Source: Lactobacillus taiwanensis DSM 21401
GTDB taxonomy: Bacteria > Bacillota > Bacilli > Lactobacillales > Lactobacillaceae
Assembly: GCF_001436695.1 (NCBI RefSeq)
Contig: NZ_AYZG01000051.1
Location: 248,298-312,297, forward strand
Length of the DNA: 64,000 nucleotides
Reading direction: 5' to 3'
Shown piece by piece: positions 48,138-57,064 of the stretch (positions are counted from its first letter, which is position 1; each line of letters begins with the position of its first letter). A program made the translations under genes and the position numbers. The notes beneath the pieces were generated by a model. It had not been told where the DNA came from. It searched no databases and was given only the letters and a program-made list of their open reading frames with translations.

Positions 48138-48241
48138 AATTTGCCTCCTTTATTTATCAAATTATCATTAAATTTATTCTTAAAGTTTCTTAACTATGAT
48201 ACCATATCAAGCCCTATTAAATCAGGTCTTTTGTGGTTAAT

Positions 48242-50044
48242 TTATAAACTCAATTTTACAGTTTGTGCTTGAGGAAGAGTTAGACCTGCATCTCTTAATT
48301 CGTCTACCGATGCCTCTTTAATTTTCTTCAAGGATCCGAACTTTCTCAGTAACTTATTACGAGATTTTGGTCCAATACCCTTAATTTCATCCAACTTACT
48401 TGAAAGAGCATTTTTAGCATGCGTTCTTCTATGAAAAGTAATTGCAAAGCGGTGAACTTCATCTTGAATTCTAGTCATCAAGTAAAAGCCTTCAGACTTA
48501 GGATTGAGCGGGATTAATTTTAATTCTTCGCCTTGTGTTGGGTCTCCAAAAATCAAATGATTAGTGCGGTGATGATCATCCTTAACCATTCCAGCGACAG
48601 GAATATTTACATTCAATTCATTTCTCAAAACATCTAAACACGCATCAACCTGAATTTGACCACCATCCATCAAAATCAAATCTGGCATTTTTTTGTGTTC
48701 TTTCAAAAGACGACTATAACGTCTTCTAACTACTTCACGAGTATTACCAACTTCGTCAGCTGCATTTTGATGTTCAACTTCGCCCTTTAATTTATACTTA
48801 CGATATTCATGTTTATCTGGTTCACCATCAGTAAATACAACTAGTGCAGATACTGGATCAGCCCCCTGAATATGCGAGTGGTCGAAACTTTCGATTCGAT
48901 GTCCATATGGCAGCCCTAAAGCATCAAAAATTTCTTTTTGCGCTCCTTTAGTCTTTCGATTTCCTAATTCAAGCAAACGGAATTTTTCATCAAGTTTTAG
49001 CTTGGCATTATCATGAGCCATTTCTAAAAGCGCACGCTTTTGACCACGCTGAGGAGTTCGCACAGGAACCTTTAACACTTCAGACAAAGATTCATTATCA
49101 ATTCCAGCCGGAACTAACACTTCTTTAGGCAAAACACGGTTTCGTTGCCCATAAAATTGAGCAATAAATGAAACAAATGCATCTTCTGGATCCCTAATGT
49201 CTGTCAAAGGAAACAATCTTGTTTCACGGCGCAATAATTTAGCCTGTCTTAAAAAGAAAATCTGAATTGAAATCCAAGACTTATCAACGTAGAAATTAAA
49301 GATATCTCTTTGGGTATGATCATTAGAAATGATTTTTTGCTTTTCAACTGTTTGTTCAATATATTTCAATTGATCTCTTATTTCAGCAGCGCGTTCAAAT
49401 TCAAGATCCATTGACGCCTTTGTCATTTTTTCAGTTAAATCTTGTTTAACTTGAGAAATATCTCCATTCAAGAAACGCTTTATTTTTCTAATTTGTGCAT
49501 CATAAGCACTTTTGGGCACCTCTTTAAAACATGCTCCAAGGCACTGTCCCATATGATAATAAAGACAAGGTCGACCTTGATGTCCGGAACATCTTCTCAG
49601 TGGCCAAACTTTTTGAATAAATTTCAAGGTTGCTTGAGCCGCATAAACATTTGGATAAGGTCCAAAATAATATCCTTTGTCTTTATGAACGATTGACGTC
49701 AAGCGTGTTTGTGGATCACGTTCATTCGTAATTTCAATGTAAGGATAACCTGTTCCTTGTTTTAGTTGTACATTGTAATAAGGCTGGTATTTTTTTATTA
49801 ATGTAATCTCTAATAAAAAAGACTCTTTATCAGAAGAAACAGTTATGATATCAAAATCACGTATTTCACGCACAAGTTCGGCACGTCTATCCACTTGTTT
49901 ACTCTTAAAATAGGAACGAACGCGGTTCTTTAAGTTTTTAGATTTCCCTACATAAATCACATTGCCATTAACATCTTTCATCAAGTAGCAACCTGGTTTA
50001 TCAGGCAAAAGCTTTAATTTATTTTCAATATATTCCGTTGCCAT
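48242..50044 (-). CDS. uvrC: Excinuclease ABC subunit C
   Basis: About 600 residues. The N-terminal GIY-YIG nuclease (KPGCYLMKDVNGNVIYVGKS), a Cys-rich loop (RRCSGHQGRPCLYYHMG), UVR domain DLEFERAAEIRDQLKYIE, and the C-terminal RNase H-like nuclease with ESFDHSHIQG followed by two HhH motifs. It makes both cuts around a bulky DNA lesion with UvrAB. I start at MATEYIENKLKLLPDKP (50044), preceded by GGAAGG; a start at 50104 would add 20 residues of leader. Confidence 0.97.
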   Translation of the reverse strand: MATEYIENKLKLLPDKPGCYLMKDVNGNVIYVGKSKNLKNRVRSYFKSKQVDRRAELVREIRDFDIITVSSDKESFLLEITLIKKYQPYYNVQLKQGTGYPYIEITNERDPQTRLTSIVHKDKGYYFGPYPNVYAAQATLKFIQKVWPLRRCSGHQGRPCLYYHMGQCLGACFKEVPKSAYDAQIRKIKRFLNGDISQVKQDLTEKMTKASMDLEFERAAEIRDQLKYIEQTVEKQKIISNDHTQRDIFNFYVDKSWISIQIFFLRQAKLLRRETRLFPLTDIRDPEDAFVSFIAQFYGQRNRVLPKEVLVPAGIDNESLSEVLKVPVRTPQRGQKRALLEMAHDNAKLKLDEKFRLLELGNRKTKGAQKEIFDALGLPYGHRIESFDHSHIQGADPVSALVVFTDGEPDKHEYRKYKLKGEVEHQNAADEVGNTREVVRRRYSRLLKEHKKMPDLILMDGGQIQVDACLDVLRNELNVNIPVAGMVKDDHHRTNHLIFGDPTQGEELKLIPLNPKSEGFYLMTRIQDEVHRFAITFHRRTHAKNALSSKLDEIKGIGPKSRNKLLRKFGSLKKIKEASVDELRDAGLTLPQAQTVKLSL

Positions 50045-50185
50045 TAATTTTTCCTTCCCATTAAAATTCCCATAGTATTTTATCACGTTCCTTGTTAAAA
50101 CCAAGTAAGATGTCTTTTTTTATTTACGTTATCGCTCATCTTCCTATAAAATAGAAATTAAACCAAAAAGAAAGGTCGCAAATAA

Positions 50186-51112
50186 ATGAAAAATATTTAT
50201 TTTAATCACGATGGAAACATTGATGATTTAGTTTCACTTCTTTTACTATTGCAGGCACCTGACATTAAATTAATTGGTATTAGTGCCATTGATGGCGATG
50301 GATATATTGATCCTTCAGTAGAAGCTTGTCGGAAAATGGTCGATAAATTCAATTTACGCGGTGATAAATTAGAAGTTGCTCGTTCAAATTCACGTGCAAT
50401 TCATCAATTTCCAAAAGAATGGCGGATGGCACCTTACTCATTCAATTATTTTCCAATCCTAAATGAAACTGGAGAAATCAAAACTCCTAAAGCTCCGCTC
50501 CCAGCTCATTTAGATATGATTGATAAAATCAAAAAAGCAGATGGTCCAGTTACTTTAGTCATGACTGGTCCAATAACTGACTTAGCACGAGCATTAGACG
50601 AAGATTCTTCAATTCAATCAAAAATTGAAAAAGTCTACTGGATGGGTGGTTCTCTAGACGGACATGGAAACGTAGTCAGCGTTGATGCTGACGGCACTCA
50701 AGAATGGAATGCTTTTTGGGATCCCGACGCAGTTAAACGCGTCTTAAACTCAGACCTTGAAATTCAAATGGTTGGCTTAGAAAGTACTGAAGAATTACCT
50801 TTAACTGATGAACTGCGTCAACATTGGGCAAGCTTGAGAAAATATCCTGCTATTGACTTAGTTGGCCTGGGCTACAGCTTAATTATTTCTGTTCCTAATG
50901 CAGAATTATATCTATGGGACGTTCTAACAACTATGTCCGCCTTATATCCTGAAATTGTAAAAACACGTCAAGTAAAGGTAGACGTTATTACTTCAGGATT
51001 AGCAAGCGGAAGAATGTTCCAAGATCCTAACGGAAAAGAAATTACAGAAGTAACTGAAGCAAACAAAGACTTATTCTTTAAAAAAATGGATAAAATTTTA
51101 GAAAGACAATAA
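50186..51112 (+). CDS. Nucleoside hydrolase
   Basis: A 308-residue inosine-uridine-preferring hydrolase-like protein. The metal-binding N-terminus is NHDGNIDDLVSLLLLLQAP, a variant of DxDxxxDD with Asn/His at the front; the mid VMTGPITDLARALDED and WMGGSLDGHGNV and the late NAFWDPDAVKR match the family. It splits nucleosides into base and ribose for salvage. Ribosome site AAAGAAAGG 8 bases before ATG. Followed by dedA after 8 bases, probably one transcript. Confidence 0.92.
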   Translation: MKNIYFNHDGNIDDLVSLLLLLQAPDIKLIGISAIDGDGYIDPSVEACRKMVDKFNLRGDKLEVARSNSRAIHQFPKEWRMAPYSFNYFPILNETGEIKTPKAPLPAHLDMIDKIKKADGPVTLVMTGPITDLARALDEDSSIQSKIEKVYWMGGSLDGHGNVVSVDADGTQEWNAFWDPDAVKRVLNSDLEIQMVGLESTEELPLTDELRQHWASLRKYPAIDLVGLGYSLIISVPNAELYLWDVLTTMSALYPEIVKTRQVKVDVITSGLASGRMFQDPNGKEITEVTEANKDLFFKKMDKILERQ

Positions 51113-51120
51113 ATATATAA

Positions 51121-51732
51121 ATGACAATTTGGTTAACACACTTTATCGAAAATTTCGGCTATATTGCCATTATTCTTTTAATTGCCGTTGAAAATATTTT
51201 CCCACCTATTCCTTCAGAGGTGATTTTAACCCTTGGGGGATTCTTAGTTAGTGGAACTAAATTAACTCTAATCGGAGTTATCCTAGCTTCAACTGTAGGA
51301 TCAATCATTGGTGCGATTATTTTATTTTCAATAAGTCGTAACCTAACGCTACCACGACTTGAAAAATTACTTGAAACTAAATTATTTAAACTTTTAGGAT
51401 TTAAAAAAGATGACGCTCAAAAAGCCATCGATTGGTTCGACAAACATGGAATTGGCGCCATTTTTTACGGACGTTGTATCCCTGTTGTTAGAAGTTTAAT
51501 CTCAATTCCCGCAGGTATTGCCCATGTCGGCTGGACTAAATTCCTAGTTTTGACTACTTTAGGTAGTTTAGTTTGGAATAGTGTCTTAGTTGGTTTAGGA
51601 CATTACATGGGAAAAAATTGGCAAGTTGTAGTTAGAATCTTTGATGATTACACACTCGTAATTATTGCCCTTTTATTAATTCTACTTATTTACTTTGGAA
51701 TTAAGTGGTACAAAACTCGAATTAAGAAGTAA
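51121..51732 (+). CDS. DedA family membrane protein
   Basis: A 203-residue VTT-domain protein with about five membrane segments; ENIFPPIPSEVILTLGGF is the re-entrant loop with the conserved Glu/Pro, and FYGRCIPVVRSLISIPAGI the second with G-R-x-x-P. DedA proteins move lipid carriers such as undecaprenyl phosphate across the membrane. Terminated by the hairpin downstream. Confidence 0.94.
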   Translation: MTIWLTHFIENFGYIAIILLIAVENIFPPIPSEVILTLGGFLVSGTKLTLIGVILASTVGSIIGAIILFSISRNLTLPRLEKLLETKLFKLLGFKKDDAQKAIDWFDKHGIGAIFYGRCIPVVRSLISIPAGIAHVGWTKFLVLTTLGSLVWNSVLVGLGHYMGKNWQVVVRIFDDYTLVIIALLLILLIYFGIKWYKTRIKK

Positions 51733-51748
51733 AATTTTGCTGTAGAGT

Positions 51749-51781
51749 GGTTGGCGGACTGGAAGTTCGCCAACCTTTTTT
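51749..51781 (+). terminator. Terminator of the hydrolase-dedA unit
   Basis: GGTTGGCGGAC / GTTCGCCAACC, a GC-rich stem with a short loop, is followed by TTTTTTTG. Confidence 0.93.
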
Positions 51782-51838
51782 GTTATAATTATGTTTATGT
51801 TAAAGTAACAATTACATTTTTGTTAATGAGGTATAAAA

Positions 51839-52636
51839 ATGTTATTTCCATACGAAAAAAATTTTAATCAATGGTGCACTAGTCAAAATCTAGCGCCACG
51901 AACACTTACTTCAATTAATCAATCCATTTATTATTTTTGGAATTATTTTTTACAAAATTCAAATTCAGAGCCAACCGTTGGCAATGTATCAGCTCAAGAT
52001 ATCCGCGCCTTTATTGACCACTTAGAACAAGATCAAAATAAAACAATTAGTACGATTAATAAGTATGTCACCCATTTAAAGAAATATTTTTCTTTTCTCT
52101 ATGACCATCAACTAGTTAAAAATTATCTTTTTACCGATTTACACGGCTATACTTTTGATCGAACCCCTCATATTTGCATTGAATGGCTTGATCAGATTGA
52201 TGAAATTATAACTTGGCCTGAAATTAGTCTTGATTGCAAAAAGGTTCTGATTTTAATTGCTCATGGTTTTGATCCAAAACAATTTCTTAATTTAAGTAAA
52301 GCTAATATTTCAAGAATTAAAAATTCACATTATTGCTCTATTCTCCTGACTAATACTGAAGAAAATCCTCTTATTTTTCAAACAAAGACCGGTAAACAAA
52401 TCTCTGCCCTAACCTCTTTAACTAGAAAAATTGCTCCAGATAAAGATATTTTAAATTTTGATCTTACCCCAGGAAAACTTCGCCTTTCTTATATTTACTA
52501 TAAGGTAAATGACCCGAGCCTCTCAGACTTGAACTTAATGGAAATCCTACACTGCAATCGTAAGAGTTTGACTTATTATCGTAATCAACTAGATAAGCTT
52601 AAACTTGCCCCCTTTACACCAAAAAGAACGGTTTAA
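51839..52636 (+). CDS. Tyrosine-recombinase-fold protein with degenerate active site
   Basis: A 265-residue protein with a normal phage-integrase SAM-like N-terminal domain (FNQWCTSQNLAPRTLTS; TINKYVTHLKKYFSFLYDH, about 1-105). The C-terminal half aligns by pattern with a tyrosine recombinase catalytic domain but the key residues are gone: the box I Arg position reads AHGFDPKQFLNL, box II LTPGKLRLSYIYY lacks the HxxR His, and the tail MEILHCNRKSLTYY lacks the H-x-x-x...Y spacing. It is full length and in frame, so probably a retained DNA-binding protein rather than a fresh pseudogene. Confidence 0.7.
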   Translation: MLFPYEKNFNQWCTSQNLAPRTLTSINQSIYYFWNYFLQNSNSEPTVGNVSAQDIRAFIDHLEQDQNKTISTINKYVTHLKKYFSFLYDHQLVKNYLFTDLHGYTFDRTPHICIEWLDQIDEIITWPEISLDCKKVLILIAHGFDPKQFLNLSKANISRIKNSHYCSILLTNTEENPLIFQTKTGKQISALTSLTRKIAPDKDILNFDLTPGKLRLSYIYYKVNDPSLSDLNLMEILHCNRKSLTYYRNQLDKLKLAPFTPKRTV

Positions 52637-52652
52637 AAACCGTTCTTTTTTC
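52621..52652 (+). terminator. Terminator overlapping the recombinase-like gene's stop
   Basis: AAAAAGAACGGTTT / AAACCGTTCTTTTT is a perfect stem whose 5' arm is coding and whose loop contains the TAA stop. Confidence 0.9.
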
Positions 52653-52664
52653 TTATTATTAAAT

Positions 52665-53038
52665 TTAATACCAGGCTGGCTTATTTCCGTCAGTTCCAGG
52701 CTTATCTAAACCAACATTGCTTTTAAGATTCTCTTCTGGATTTTCAATTACATTAACGATATAGTCTGCTACGCTCAAACCGGATACTTCGGTTCCCTTA
52801 AATGGAGTTTGAGTACCAACAGTTTTGGCTTGATCTTCAATATTTAACCCAGCTAAGTTTGCATAAACTAGGTCAACACTTGCTAAAACTGTCTTTAATT
52901 CATTAAAATTGCTGACCTCCTCTCCTTGATTATTTCTTCTCGACTTCCACCAACTCTACATCCGTCTTCTTTAAATAGCATTGGTTCAACTAATTGAGCA
53001 ATTTGACCAGCAGCCCCTAAAATAGCAATCTTTGTCAT
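52665..53038 (-). pseudogene. NAD(P)-binding oxidoreductase remnant with internal deletion
   Basis: The reverse strand starts MTKIAILGAAGQIAQLVEPML with a Rossmann GxxGxxG-like motif, then after about 40 codons loses frame. In another frame it resumes with FNELKTVLASVDLVYANLAG and ends DKPGTDGNKPAWY and a stop. The intervening part of an NmrA-like SDR is missing, so an internal deletion and frameshift broke the gene. No function expected. Confidence 0.75.
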
Positions 53039-53220
53039 TCTTATTTTTCTCGCATCACAAAATCAATAACTTTAATGAAAAGTTCTACATATCTATTTGA
53101 CTACAGTGCAAATTTGAATAATCCCAGTCATAATTTTCTCCTTACCTAGCTATTCTAACTTACAATTTCATAGTATTACTTATTATTAATAAGTCAGTTA
53201 CTTAAGCTCAATTTTATTAT

Positions 53221-53257
53221 CTTTTTGAATATTTAGTATAGATTTACTATTCAAAAG
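53221..53257. promoter_or_regulatory. Inverted repeat upstream of the amino acid permease
   Basis: CTTTTTGAATA and TATTCAAAAG are inverted arms with a 16-base gap, immediately before a -10-like TACAAT (53261-53266). It is placed as an operator for the permease gene. The rest of 53039-53304 shows no gene. Confidence 0.45.
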
Positions 53258-53304
53258 CACTACAATAGATAAAGGAGAATATTATTAGATAGAGAGGTAA
53301 AAAT

Positions 53305-54657
53305 ATGACTAATAAAAGTTCCGTACCTAAGAAACTTTCCTTTATATCCATCTATTTTTTAGGTATTAATGCAGTCATTGGATCAGGGACATTCCTGCTA
53401 CCTTCTGTAATTTATCGTTACATGAACTTAACAGCTATTCTTGTTCTTCTCTGTACTGCTATCACTGTCAGCATGATTGCTCTATGCTATGCTGACCTAT
53501 CCAGCCGTTTCACACAATCCGGAGCCGCTTGGCTTTATTCGTATAATGCTTTTGGACGTTTTTCGGGTTATGAATTAGGTATTTTTACTTGGTTTTTGGG
53601 ATGTACAACTCTTTCCGCTGAAGTAGTTGCTTTATTAACCATTCTAAAGAGTTTTCTACCTATTTTTAAAAACAATGCTGTCTACATTAGTGGAGTTATC
53701 TTCTTAATTTTACTGTTTTCAATTATTAATTTCTTTGGTAGATCTTGGGTAAAAGTTGTTAATAACATTTCAGCTGCAGCTAAGATTATTACATTACTTG
53801 TCTTCATTATTGTGGGGGCCTTCTTTATTAAGAAAGCTCACTTTACCCCGGTAATTCCACATGCAGCTTTAACCGGTGTTGGACCATTCTTTAAACATTT
53901 TGGAGATGCCTTCACACCAATTTTTTACTTATTTACTGGCTTTTCCTTTATTCCAATTGCTGCAAAGCAAATGAATAATCCAGAAAAGAATATTCCACGG
54001 GTTTTAATTGCAGTAATGACAAGTGTAACAATTCTAGACTGCTTGATGCTTTTAGTTGCCATTGGTTTAAGTGGGCAAAAACTAGGAAGTTATTCTAATC
54101 CATTAGCTAGTGCTCTAAAGACTGGTGTTGGCCAATGGGGGTTTGCTTTTATGATTGTCGGAATGTTAATCTCAATCTTTGGAGTTGCCTTTAGTGCTTC
54201 ATTTAATACCCCTTCACTTATTGCATCCCTTGCTACCGAACACGGAATGCTTCCTAAATGGATTGGTAAGAAAAATAAACATGATGCGCCTTGGGTTGGT
54301 ATTATTTTTACTGCTGTTCTTTCAGGAGCCTTAGCTACTCAAAGTTACCTATTCCTTGTTTCATGTACAGTTTTAGCATCCTTTGTTCAATATGTACCAT
54401 CAATTCTAGCAGTTATTAAATTTAAGCATAGTAATGAATATCCACCACATGGATTTTCATTACCTGGAAAATATACTATTCCAATTATCGCTTTAATTAT
54501 TTCTTGCTATATGGTTACTAACTTTACTCCTAAGACCTTACTCTTAGGAGCAGTTGTTGCAGTAATTGCAGCTGCCTGCTACTTCTTTATTGATAAGGAT
54601 GAAAAGTTAGAAAAAGAACATGAGGACTTTTTAGCTAAATTAAGACGTAAAAACTAA
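53305..54657 (+). CDS. APC-family amino acid permease
   Basis: A 450-residue transporter with about 12 membrane helices. The start KLSFISIYFLGINAVIGSGTFLLP has the APC substrate-binding GxG motif (INAVIGSGTF), and the segment FTGFSFIPIAAKQMNNPEKNIPR is the conserved cytoplasmic loop after helix 6. It should import an amino acid or exchange amino acid for amine; the substrate is not set by sequence. Alone on the plus strand with its own terminator and a candidate operator upstream. Confidence 0.92.
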   Translation: MTNKSSVPKKLSFISIYFLGINAVIGSGTFLLPSVIYRYMNLTAILVLLCTAITVSMIALCYADLSSRFTQSGAAWLYSYNAFGRFSGYELGIFTWFLGCTTLSAEVVALLTILKSFLPIFKNNAVYISGVIFLILLFSIINFFGRSWVKVVNNISAAAKIITLLVFIIVGAFFIKKAHFTPVIPHAALTGVGPFFKHFGDAFTPIFYLFTGFSFIPIAAKQMNNPEKNIPRVLIAVMTSVTILDCLMLLVAIGLSGQKLGSYSNPLASALKTGVGQWGFAFMIVGMLISIFGVAFSASFNTPSLIASLATEHGMLPKWIGKKNKHDAPWVGIIFTAVLSGALATQSYLFLVSCTVLASFVQYVPSILAVIKFKHSNEYPPHGFSLPGKYTIPIIALIISCYMVTNFTPKTLLLGAVVAVIAAACYFFIDKDEKLEKEHEDFLAKLRRKN

Positions 54658-54694
54658 AAAGTAAGCTGCTTATAAGATGCAGCTTACTTTTTTT
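54656..54694 (+). terminator. Terminator of the amino acid permease
   Basis: AAAAAGTAAGCTGC / GCAGCTTACTTTTT forms a perfect stem with a 9-base loop, and U-run. Confidence 0.93.
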
Positions 54695-54747
54695 AGTTAA
54701 AGTTATGGAGTATAATTCACTTATCTTAATTCAAAGGAGCTAAAGAG

Positions 54748-54876
54748 ATGGGTTTAACTTTTGAAAAAAATAATCAATTAGATAAAATGCTTGATAAATT
54801 TGCTATCTTGCCAGATGATCCTAAAAAGAAAAAAGCTCAAAATAGCAAAGATAAGGAAAAAAATAAAGAGAAATAA
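54748..54876 (+). CDS. Small protein of the SPJ_0845 type
   Basis: A 42-residue open frame, MGLTFEKNNQLDKMLDKFAI then LPDDPKKKKAQ and a Lys/Glu/Asn tail. The start and the LxKMxxKFAxLPD pattern fit the short SPJ_0845 family of streptococci and lactobacilli, which has no known function. A textbook AAAGGAGC ribosome site lies 9 bases before the ATG and a strong terminator follows directly, so it is a real expressed gene. Confidence 0.75.
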   Translation: MGLTFEKNNQLDKMLDKFAILPDDPKKKKAQNSKDKEKNKEK

Positions 54877-54917
54877 AAAAAGAGGTCGAAACAATCAGTT
54901 TTTCGACCTCTTTTTTT
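54875..54917. terminator. Bidirectional terminator between small protein and surface protein
   Basis: AAAAAAGAGGTCGAAA / TTTCGACCTCTTTTTT, perfect 16-bp arms with a loop of about 9 bases. Confidence 0.93.
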
Positions 54918-54922
54918 ATCTA

Positions 54923-55771
54923 TTAATTTCTCTTCTTTAATTTTTTACTCCAAATTACTGCACCACTTACGGCTGCAATTAATGCACCGCAAATTATTAC
55001 AAATGAATTAGTAGCCTTAGCCACAGTTTCTGGTAAGCGAGTAGCAACAGAAATTGGATTTGAACTCTTGTCCTTATCTTTTGAGTTACTTACAACACTA
55101 ACATTTTTTTCAGTAACAGTAGTTGATCCTAGATCTTTTACAACTACATCTTGGTTAGATTTAGAACTGGATTGTGATGCTTGATCTTTATCAGCTTTAT
55201 TATCTACAGTATTTGACTTTTCAGTATCAGTGTCTTTGGCAGAAGTCTTAGCTTCACTTTCTACTTGTGAGCTCTTAGCAATTGACTTTGACGCTACCGC
55301 AGCTGAAGAGTTTTTATCTGAAGAAGTAGTATTTGTCTTCTCACTACTTTGACTAGCTGCACTATCTTTAACTGTTACGTAAACTGCTAATCTTGATCTA
55401 GAACCATCTGGGAAAGTAACATAAACTGTTCCGTAACTAGTTCCGGCCTTATTAACTTCAGGCTTATTATCCCAAGCAGCTACTGTTCCAGCTGGAACTT
55501 GACTCCAATTAGAAATGCCACTTGTTGCATCAGGTAAAACACCCTTAGTAGTAGTTAAAGCTTGTACAGTTAATGGATTAGTATAAGCTTGTAAATTCTT
55601 ATGTTCTTCAAGTTGAGTTTGATAAGTCTTGGCTTGATCAGTGGTTGCGGTGCTACTATCAGTATTTGTAGTACTTGCTGCAAAAGCAGTTCCACCTACA
55701 CTCAAAGATGCCAACATTGCAGCTGCACCCAAACTTGTAATGATACTTCTCTTTTTAATTTTTCTCATCAT
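54923..55771 (-). CDS. Rib-domain surface protein with atypical sorting signal
   Basis: About 282 residues. A signal peptide (MMRKIKKRSIITSLGAAAML, cleaved after AFA), one Rib/alpha-like repeat (about 55-125: NPLTVQALTTTKGVLPDATS to FPDGSRSRLAVYVTV), a Ser/Lys/Asp-rich stalk (about 130-240), then RLPETVAKA, a hydrophobic segment and KKLKKRN tail. The sorting box reads LPETV, not LPxTG, so sortase anchoring may be lost and the protein may stay in the membrane. The ATG at 55771 has GAGGAAG 7 bases upstream. Confidence 0.85.
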   Translation of the reverse strand: MMRKIKKRSIITSLGAAAMLASLSVGGTAFAASTTNTDSSTATTDQAKTYQTQLEEHKNLQAYTNPLTVQALTTTKGVLPDATSGISNWSQVPAGTVAAWDNKPEVNKAGTSYGTVYVTFPDGSRSRLAVYVTVKDSAASQSSEKTNTTSSDKNSSAAVASKSIAKSSQVESEAKTSAKDTDTEKSNTVDNKADKDQASQSSSKSNQDVVVKDLGSTTVTEKNVSVVSNSKDKDKSSNPISVATRLPETVAKATNSFVIICGALIAAVSGAVIWSKKLKKRN

Positions 55772-55828
55772 AATCACGCTTCCTCAGCAAGGTAAGCTAT
55801 ACTTCAGCTTGCTGTTTTATTTACTTTT

Positions 55829-55857
55829 ATTATACCGTAGTTTTACAAAAATGTTAC
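55829..55857 (-). promoter_or_regulatory. Predicted promoter of the Rib-domain surface protein
   Basis: Minus-strand TATAAT (55829-55834) with GTAACA (55852-55857) as -35, 17 bases apart; about 58 bases upstream of the start codon. Confidence 0.6.
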
Positions 55858-55992
55858 AAATTAAGACATTTTTTACATTCTTTGTAATATTTTAAGAAAT
55901 ACGCGTTATTAGCGCTTTCATATTATTTATATCATAGGCATTTTAAAAACAAAAAACATATGCTTCAAAGCTTAATTATGATGGGAAAGTTA

Positions 55993-56373
55993 TCAGCTGG
56001 CTAAATAAGTCAAAGCAACCTGTAACTGAGTCAGATCATTAAGTGCAGCTGGGATATCATCTTGATCTACCACTTGGTAAATTTCTAAACTTTCTTCATC
56101 AAATTCAAAACCAGCTCCAATTACAATATCCATTGCTTCTTCAAGTAAATCCATATTTTCTTGGCCAGGATCAAGTTTAAATAAAGTTCCCCCGTCATCA
56201 GTAATTCGGTAATAATCGTCTTCTTTTTCAATCCAACAATATACTAAGTCCCCATATGCACCAATTAAGGGTGTTGCCACCTCAACATCTGAGCCGGCTT
56301 TTATAAAATGAATATTTTCTTTTAACCAATTCATAGCATTTTGCTCAATTAACTCTATTTCAGAATTTTTCAT
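55993..56373 (-). CDS. DUF1828-like protein (first copy)
   Basis: A 126-residue acidic protein. GAYGDLVYCWIEKEDDYYRITDDGGTLFKLD carries the DUF1828 pattern (a short strand, then Y-x-x-TDDG). The domain occurs in proteins of unknown function, some phage-linked. No membrane segment. The neighbouring 56461-56862 protein has the same layout. Transcribed separately; the upstream region has a terminator. Confidence 0.65.
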   Translation of the reverse strand: MKNSEIELIEQNAMNWLKENIHFIKAGSDVEVATPLIGAYGDLVYCWIEKEDDYYRITDDGGTLFKLDPGQENMDLLEEAMDIVIGAGFEFDEESLEIYQVVDQDDIPAALNDLTQLQVALTYLAS

Positions 56374-56423
56374 AGTTCTCTCCTTGTTTTATTCAAATTA
56401 TAACTTAATTGGGCAAAAAAAAA

Positions 56424-56444
56424 GAAGCTTCTGATTTCAGCTTC
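56424..56444 (-). terminator. Terminator of the second DUF1828-like gene
   Basis: GAAGCT / AGCTTC arms with a 9-base loop followed on the minus strand by TTCTTTTTTTTTG. Confidence 0.75.
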
Positions 56445-56460
56445 TTCTCTATCAATTAAA

Positions 56461-56862
56461 TTATCTATGGGTTTGAGCAAATTCAACTACTCGATTTAAT
56501 AATTGAGTAAAGTTGTTTACTTCATTTCTAAGGTCACGAGCATTGATATAGTCACGTGTTAGTTCTCCCCGGTCATCTAATAATACACCAAATTCGCTCG
56601 CTAAACGTGCCACATCACGGGCAATACTTGCAAAACTGCCGATATTATCATCAATCATTTGTGCCGTAAATACGTGATCATTCAAGGCATAGGTTCCGTT
56701 AGGATAAACAACTAAATAAAAGTGAATAGTATCGTTCAAGCCATCAATAACATTAGTTGAAACACGATATTCATTATCATCAACTGGTTCAATTGAAAAT
56801 GCCGAACTAATGCCATTATCTTCTCTAAAAGATTTCATTAAAACGTCTTCAAGATCATACAT
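56461..56862 (-). CDS. DUF1828-like protein (second copy)
   Basis: A 133-residue acidic protein with the same order of elements as the first copy: DTIHFYLVVYPNGTYALNDHVFTAQMIDDN replaces TDDGG with NDH, then a helical C-terminal part (ARDVARLASEFGVLLDDRG). It is a diverged paralogue or a sister DUF1828/DUF1829 protein. Function unknown; the pair is 88 bases apart with a terminator between them. Confidence 0.55.
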   Translation of the reverse strand: MYDLEDVLMKSFREDNGISSAFSIEPVDDNEYRVSTNVIDGLNDTIHFYLVVYPNGTYALNDHVFTAQMIDDNIGSFASIARDVARLASEFGVLLDDRGELTRDYINARDLRNEVNNFTQLLNRVVEFAQTHR

Positions 56863-57064
56863 AAAAACTGACCTCCAGCATCTTTATCTAAAAATAAATT
56901 TAACAAATTAATTCACTACATATCTATTATATCTTTTCTAGAAAAAATATGTTCTTTAAGCTCCTAAACAGCAAAAATAATACATCAATTTCTTAATAGC
57001 TTATCTATTACTTAAATTCACTGTTTTATATCAAAAAATTTGGTTATAATAAAAGGAGCTTTAA

